Source: Bacteroidota bacterium
GTDB taxonomy: Bacteria > Bacteroidota > Bacteroidia > Bacteroidales > GCA-2748055
NCBI GenBank assembly: GCA_024244665.1
Contig: JAAEOI010000338.1
Span: forward strand, 1 to 9,726
Length of the DNA stretch: 9,726 bases
Direction: 5' to 3'
Part shown: one piece after another, positions 6,821-9,726 of the stretch
Layout of the letters: each line of letters begins with the position of its first letter
How positions within the stretch are numbered: position 1 is the first letter of the stretch
The notes under the pieces: model-generated
Told to the model about the DNA's origin: nothing
Seen by the model: only the letters and a program-made list of their open reading frames with translations
The model's database searches: none
Position numbers and translations under genes: made by a program

Positions 6821-8025
6821 TTTATTTTGTATGCGATAATCGCATTGCCATGCCTCAGGTAGAGTACCCCGTCATGAATCACGGGATGTGCCCAGTGCTG
6901 TTCTGAGCCGTGGATCACCTTGGTCTTGCCGAGCACCTTAAAACCAGAGGGATCGGCCTTTACCATGGCAAGTTCTCCCTTGTCGCTGTAGCAGAAAAGC
7001 ATACCATCTGCAAGGATGACCACTCCTTTACCAACTGCAGTTGCATTATACATCTCCTTGCCGGTCTCCCACTCAACACAGCGCCACTCCCTGGCTTTGT
7101 CGCCCGATAAGTAGAGATAGCCATCCAACACAACAGCACCGCCTATACGGCTGTCCAAATTCTGCTTGAACCAGGATTGCTCCACCGAGGAGCCATCCTG
7201 ACTCAGTTTCAGCATTCCGCCCCCCTGTCCATAACCACTGAAGAAGAAAACTGAACCCTTATAATACACCGGTGTATTGGCGTGAACCAACCATTTGTTG
7301 GTCTGACCATGCGACCAGAGCATCTCCCCGGAAAGGGCATCCAGTCCGATAACGTGAGAGGTTGTGTGTGTAATCAGAAGCTTCCGTCCATTGTGTTCGA
7401 CCAGAAGCGGAGTACAGTAAGCTGAAAGCTCCCCCTTGCCTTTGCTGCTCCAGATCAGATTGCCAGAGTGCCTGTTCAGCGCAACCACGTTATTTTTCTT
7501 TCCGCCGGGCGTGACATAGATCAATTGTCCATCCACCACAGGAGTTTCGTTCATACCCCACCGGATGTTCTTTCCGTCAAGTTCTGAGAATAGATTCTTG
7601 CTCCAGAGAATGGAGCCATCATCATTACTGAAGCAATGCAGCATACCCGTTCCACTTATCTGGTAGATTTTGTCACCCACTATCACCGGGGTACCCCTTG
7701 TACCGTGATAGCTCGCAGTGAATTCTTTCCCGTACTCCGTCTTCCAGACCAACTTTCCATCCAGCCCCAGTTTGAACAGGATCCCTGTTTCCTCAATCAT
7801 TCCGGCAGTATAGACAAAACCCTGGTCCACAACAGGGGATGAGTGCCCCTGTCCAAGCTGTTCATAGGTCCAGAGTATCTCCGGGCCTTCTACTGGCCAG
7901 CTCTTCAATAAGCCGGATTCCTGGTAAATACCATTACCTGTTTCACCGCGCCAATGGGTTGGCTCCTGTGAAAATCCCTCTGCAGCCATACCAGCCAGAA
8001 GGAGAAATAATACCAATTTGTTCAT
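6817..8025 (-). CDS. Exported PQQ-like (BamB-like) beta-propeller, paralog 1; first gene of the operon
   Basis: This 402-residue protein has a signal peptide (1-19, cleavage probably GFS before QE). The mature protein opens with HWRGETGNGIY (24-34) and LLKSWPVEGPEILW (39-52). Blade motifs are GLDGKLVWK (87-95), NDDGSILWS (134-142), RHSGNLIWS (185-193), ALSGEMLWS (230-238) and WETGKEMY (319-326). The ending HWAHPVIHDGVLYLRHG (377-393) is shared with paralogs 2 and 3. This is a typical exported family member of about 400 residues; its ligand is unknown. The leader is A-rich with no Shine-Dalgarno (AAAACAATAACA before ATG), as is usual in Bacteroidota, and contains a 15 bp tandem repeat. A -7-like element lies about 50 bases upstream. 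As the first gene it probably sets the expression level of the whole operon. Confidence 0.9.
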   Translation of the reverse strand: MNKLVLFLLLAGMAAEGFSQEPTHWRGETGNGIYQESGLLKSWPVEGPEILWTYEQLGQGHSSPVVDQGFVYTAGMIEETGILFKLGLDGKLVWKTEYGKEFTASYHGTRGTPVIVGDKIYQISGTGMLHCFSNDDGSILWSKNLFSELDGKNIRWGMNETPVVDGQLIYVTPGGKKNNVVALNRHSGNLIWSSKGKGELSAYCTPLLVEHNGRKLLITHTTSHVIGLDALSGEMLWSHGQTNKWLVHANTPVYYKGSVFFFSGYGQGGGMLKLSQDGSSVEQSWFKQNLDSRIGGAVVLDGYLYLSGDKAREWRCVEWETGKEMYNATAVGKGVVILADGMLFCYSDKGELAMVKADPSGFKVLGKTKVIHGSEQHWAHPVIHDGVLYLRHGNAIIAYKIK

Positions 8026-8027
8026 TG

Positions 8028-8071
8028 TTATTGTTTTATGAGTTATTGTTTTATGAGTTACTATTTGATAG
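8028..8071 (-). repeat. 15 bp tandem repeat in the operon leader
   Basis: On the minus strand CTCATAAAACAATAA occurs twice without mismatch (8043-8057 and 8028-8042), preceded by a degenerate 14-base copy (8058-8071). The last copy ends two bases before the ATG at 8025, so the A-rich translation initiation region itself is part of the repeat. Confidence 0.88.
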
Positions 8072-8075
8072 AGAC

Positions 8076-8083
8076 CAAAAATA
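8076..8083 (-). promoter_or_regulatory. Candidate promoter (-7 element) of the propeller operon
   Basis: The minus strand reads TATTTTTG, an exact match to the Bacteroidota -7 consensus TAnnTTTG. I see no clear -33 TTTG at the usual distance; the nearest candidate (TTTC, around 8112-8115) is too far. Transcription would start near 8070, giving a leader of about 45 bases composed mainly of the 15 bp repeat. Confidence 0.45.
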
Positions 8084-8246
8084 GCATTAATCGTCCTTTA
8101 TGCCCCCTGCGAAACCAGCTCTCTAAGCTATTCAGAATGAGTCTAAGTACCCTCCTCCTGAGGACGCACCCCTTTGAATTTTAAGACTATAGAGTTTTAC
8201 CTTCAGATTCACCCGGTGGCCAGCTATATACTAATTCGTGAATAAG

Positions 8247-8278
8247 TTGCATAATAAGCTTTTATAGTTATATATTTG
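8247..8278 (+). promoter_or_regulatory. Candidate promoter of the SatD-like gene
   Basis: TATATTTG at 8271-8278 matches TAnnTTTG exactly, and TTG at 8247-8249 lies 21 bases upstream as a -33-like element. Transcription would begin near 8285, about 55 bases before the ATG at 8340. Confidence 0.5.
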
Positions 8279-8339
8279 GCGGCTAACTTTTTCCCATAAT
8301 AACCCTAACAATACCCTATATAAATTTATTAATTGCGAA

Positions 8340-9002
8340 ATGACGAATAAGGCACATTATGCTGTTGTCGCAGGCGAACTAGCCCCCGGCTCCAGGGTCT
8401 CTGACGAGCAATTCAGCAAGATTCCAGACCTCATCAGGGCGTCATTTCAGGCTGTTAACAGGCTTGTAGCCGGAAGTGGAAAGATCAGTTATGAAATCAT
8501 CCGGATGGATGAGTTCCTTGGATTATCAGAATCTCCCCTGCACTGCATGCGTTCGGTTATCATGCTTTTCAGTGCATTCAGGTTCCTCTCCTACAAAGAG
8601 TTAAATGAGAGGCTCGATCTGAAAATCTCCATTGGGATCGGTCCGGTTGAATTTGCCCAGGATCATCTCAGGGAATCGGACGGCACAGCATTCCGGACCG
8701 CTACGGACGGCAACAGTAAGATGAAACGAAATCAGAGAATCCGGATCATTACCACTGACAAAAAGCTCAACGAGGAGTTTGAACTCTCATGCAGCTTCAT
8801 GGATATCCTGATCCATGACTGGTCGGACGAGCAGGCAGAAGCCATGTTCCTGAACCTCACCGGAAAAAACCAGATGGATATCAGCAAGATGCTGGGCATA
8901 TCCCAGCCAGCGGTCAACCGAAGACTGAAAGCCGCTCATGCTGAGACCATTAATAAATTCATTATGCGCTTCGAACAGATTCTTCAAGCCTCCGAATCCT
9001 GA
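8340..9002 (+). CDS. SatD-like protein with C-terminal helix-turn-helix
   Basis: This 220-residue protein has two visible parts. Residues about 7-125 resemble the SatD-like family, a relative of the nucleotide-cyclase fold: YAVVAGELAPGS (7-18) sits where cyclase-like proteins have a VxGDIxxS segment, then IRMDEFLGL (54-62), LDLKISIGIGPVEF (92-105) and SDGTAFR (113-119). The usual metal-binding Asp after Gly is replaced by Glu (G12-E13), so cyclase activity is unlikely. Residues about 160-200 (WSDEQAEAMFLNLTGKNQMDISKMLGISQPAVNRRLKAA) are a clear helix-turn-helix of the sigma-region-4/LuxR type, with MLGISQPAVNRRL (184-196) as turn and recognition helix. I infer a transcriptional regulator. The ATG at 8340 has no Shine-Dalgarno but an A-rich leader. 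Its TGA overlaps the ATG of the glycoside hydrolase gene by one base, so the two are probably translated together. The family name is a moderate-confidence call. Confidence 0.8.
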   Translation: MTNKAHYAVVAGELAPGSRVSDEQFSKIPDLIRASFQAVNRLVAGSGKISYEIIRMDEFLGLSESPLHCMRSVIMLFSAFRFLSYKELNERLDLKISIGIGPVEFAQDHLRESDGTAFRTATDGNSKMKRNQRIRIITTDKKLNEEFELSCSFMDILIHDWSDEQAEAMFLNLTGKNQMDISKMLGISQPAVNRRLKAAHAETINKFIMRFEQILQASES

Positions 9003-9726
9003 TGAAAGCCGCACACTGGATCGTTCTTGGCATTACACTGATCGCAGCCACCTGGTTTGTTTACCGTACCAGGGATACCCAGGTCAGGGTGGTGAGCTCC
9101 ATCGACCTTAACTGGCGTTTCACCAAGGGCAACCCGAAAGATGCCCAGTCGCCCGGATTTGATGATTCCCAATGGCGTTTTGTATCCGTCCCCCATGACT
9201 GGATGATCGAACAGCCCGTGGATGTTTCAAATCCATCGGGAACAGCAGGCGGCTACTACCCTGGTGGTACTGGGTGGTACAGAAAGAGCCTTGACATGAG
9301 CTTATACCAGGATAAGGAGCGCTTCATCCTGCTTTTCGAAGGAGTCAACCGGAATTCTGATGTATACTTTAACGGAACCCACCTGGGCAGCCATGCATAC
9401 GGCTACGCCAGCTTTCATCACGATATCTCAGCACTGGTCCGAACCGACACACTGAACGTTATTGCGGTACGAACCGACTGCGGCAAAATGCCGGAAGACA
9501 GGTGGTATTCAGGTGCCGGGATTTTCAGGCCCGTCAGGCTGATCGCCACCAACTCCCTCCATATCCCCCTCCGGGGAGAATTCATCTCCTCAGGCATTGA
9601 TTCTACCGGGGAGGCAGAAATGAAAGTATCGCTTGAAATACAAAATGACGGCCGCAGAGAACAGCGCTTTGAAATCCGCTACGACATTGTCGATCCCGGC
9701 GGAAGGCTGGTGGCTGAAGGCAAAAG
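9002..9726 (+). CDS. Glycoside hydrolase family 2 enzyme, N-terminal part (cut by window edge)
   Basis: The first 241 residues are present. A hydrophobic N-terminal segment (5-20) suggests a signal peptide or anchor, though no clear cleavage or lipobox motif is seen. The family 2 sugar-binding jelly-roll domain follows: LNWRF (36-40), FDDSQWRFVSVPHDW (53-67), GGTGWYRKSL (88-97), FEGVNRNSDVYFNGTHLG (112-129), GYASFHHDIS (134-143) and WYSGAGIFRPVRL (168-180). Residues from about 185 start the immunoglobulin-like second domain. The catalytic TIM barrel lies beyond the right edge, so I cannot say whether it is a beta-galactosidase, beta-glucuronidase or beta-mannosidase; the VPHDW and SGAGIFRPV motifs look most like beta-galactosidase-type members. 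It starts at ATG 9002 within the TGATG overlap with the SatD-like gene. It probably acts in the periplasm on plant or algal glycans. Confidence 0.9.
   Translation, partial: MKAAHWIVLGITLIAATWFVYRTRDTQVRVVSSIDLNWRFTKGNPKDAQSPGFDDSQWRFVSVPHDWMIEQPVDVSNPSGTAGGYYPGGTGWYRKSLDMSLYQDKERFILLFEGVNRNSDVYFNGTHLGSHAYGYASFHHDISALVRTDTLNVIAVRTDCGKMPEDRWYSGAGIFRPVRLIATNSLHIPLRGEFISSGIDSTGEAEMKVSLEIQNDGRREQRFEIRYDIVDPGGRLVAEGK

Larger units (their letters stand above)
8026..8339. other. Divergent intergenic region between propeller operon and SatD-like gene
   Basis: This 314-base stretch without a gene is richer in A and T than the flanking genes at its two ends. It holds a 15 bp tandem repeat (8028-8071), a TAnnTTTG match for the minus-strand operon (8076-8083) and one for the plus-strand gene (8271-8278). 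In the middle (about 8100-8220) I see only a short CCTCCTGAGG-type hairpin possibility near 8153-8165 and no convincing RNA gene or coding sequence. Confidence 0.7.

Noticed and set aside
2671..8025. PQQ-dependent dehydrogenase function for the propellers
   Set aside because: Only the general propeller motifs are visible. No cytochrome c CXXCH motif, PQQ ligand set or vicinal cysteines are seen in these four, so I kept the neutral name.
8153..8165. Small CCTCCTGAGG hairpin as a terminator or RNA element
   Set aside because: The stem is only about four pairs, has no following T-run and sits between divergent promoters.
8137..8184. Plus-strand 15-codon open reading frame in the divergent region
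   Set aside because: It has no ribosome binding site, no recognisable composition, and a length expected by chance.

Overview
The window looks like chromosomal DNA of a member of the Bacteroidota. I infer a free-living, polysaccharide-using relative of the Marinilabiliales/Prolixibacteraceae type, but the family is a guess. The evidence is two upstream elements matching the Bacteroidota -7 consensus TAnnTTTG, families common in that phylum (BamB-like propellers, glycoside hydrolase family 2, a SatD-like protein), and AT-rich leaders without a Shine-Dalgarno at some genes. No RNA genes, CRISPR arrays, insertion sequences or attachment sites were seen.

The minus strand, from 8025 down to the left edge, is one apparent operon of eight genes. 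In transcription order these are: three exported paralogous beta-propeller proteins of the PQQ-like/BamB-like class (8025-6817, 6688-5441, 5390-4119); a longer, diverged propeller with an N-terminal membrane anchor and a TTG start (4116-2671); a membrane-anchored NHL-type propeller with a GCCNP motif (2653-1685); a 67-residue membrane protein with four cysteines (1692-1489); a Tat-exported ferredoxin with about four [4Fe-4S] clusters, like NapG (1502-927); and a polytopic iron-sulfur protein with two CX3CP motifs, like NapH/NosR (925 to beyond the left edge). From 5390 leftwards the genes overlap or are separated by at most 17 bases, so they are probably co-translated.

The two ends of the operon fit together as an extracytoplasmic redox module. 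The NapGH-like pair could pass electrons between the quinone pool and the periplasm, while the propellers would act as scaffolds, binding proteins or enzymes. No catalytic oxidoreductase subunit lies inside the window, and the substrate is unknown.

Each of the three paralogous propeller genes is preceded by a different short tandem repeat: 12 bp units before 5390, 7 bp units before 6688 and 15 bp units before 8025. The first two touch or include the stop codon of the gene upstream, and the third fills the predicted 5' leader of the operon.

The region 8026-8339 is a divergent intergenic stretch with a promoter-like element for each direction. On the plus strand follow a SatD-like protein with a C-terminal helix-turn-helix (8340-9002) and, overlapping it by one base (TGATG), the N-terminal third or so of a glycoside hydrolase family 2 enzyme cut by the right edge (9002-9726).
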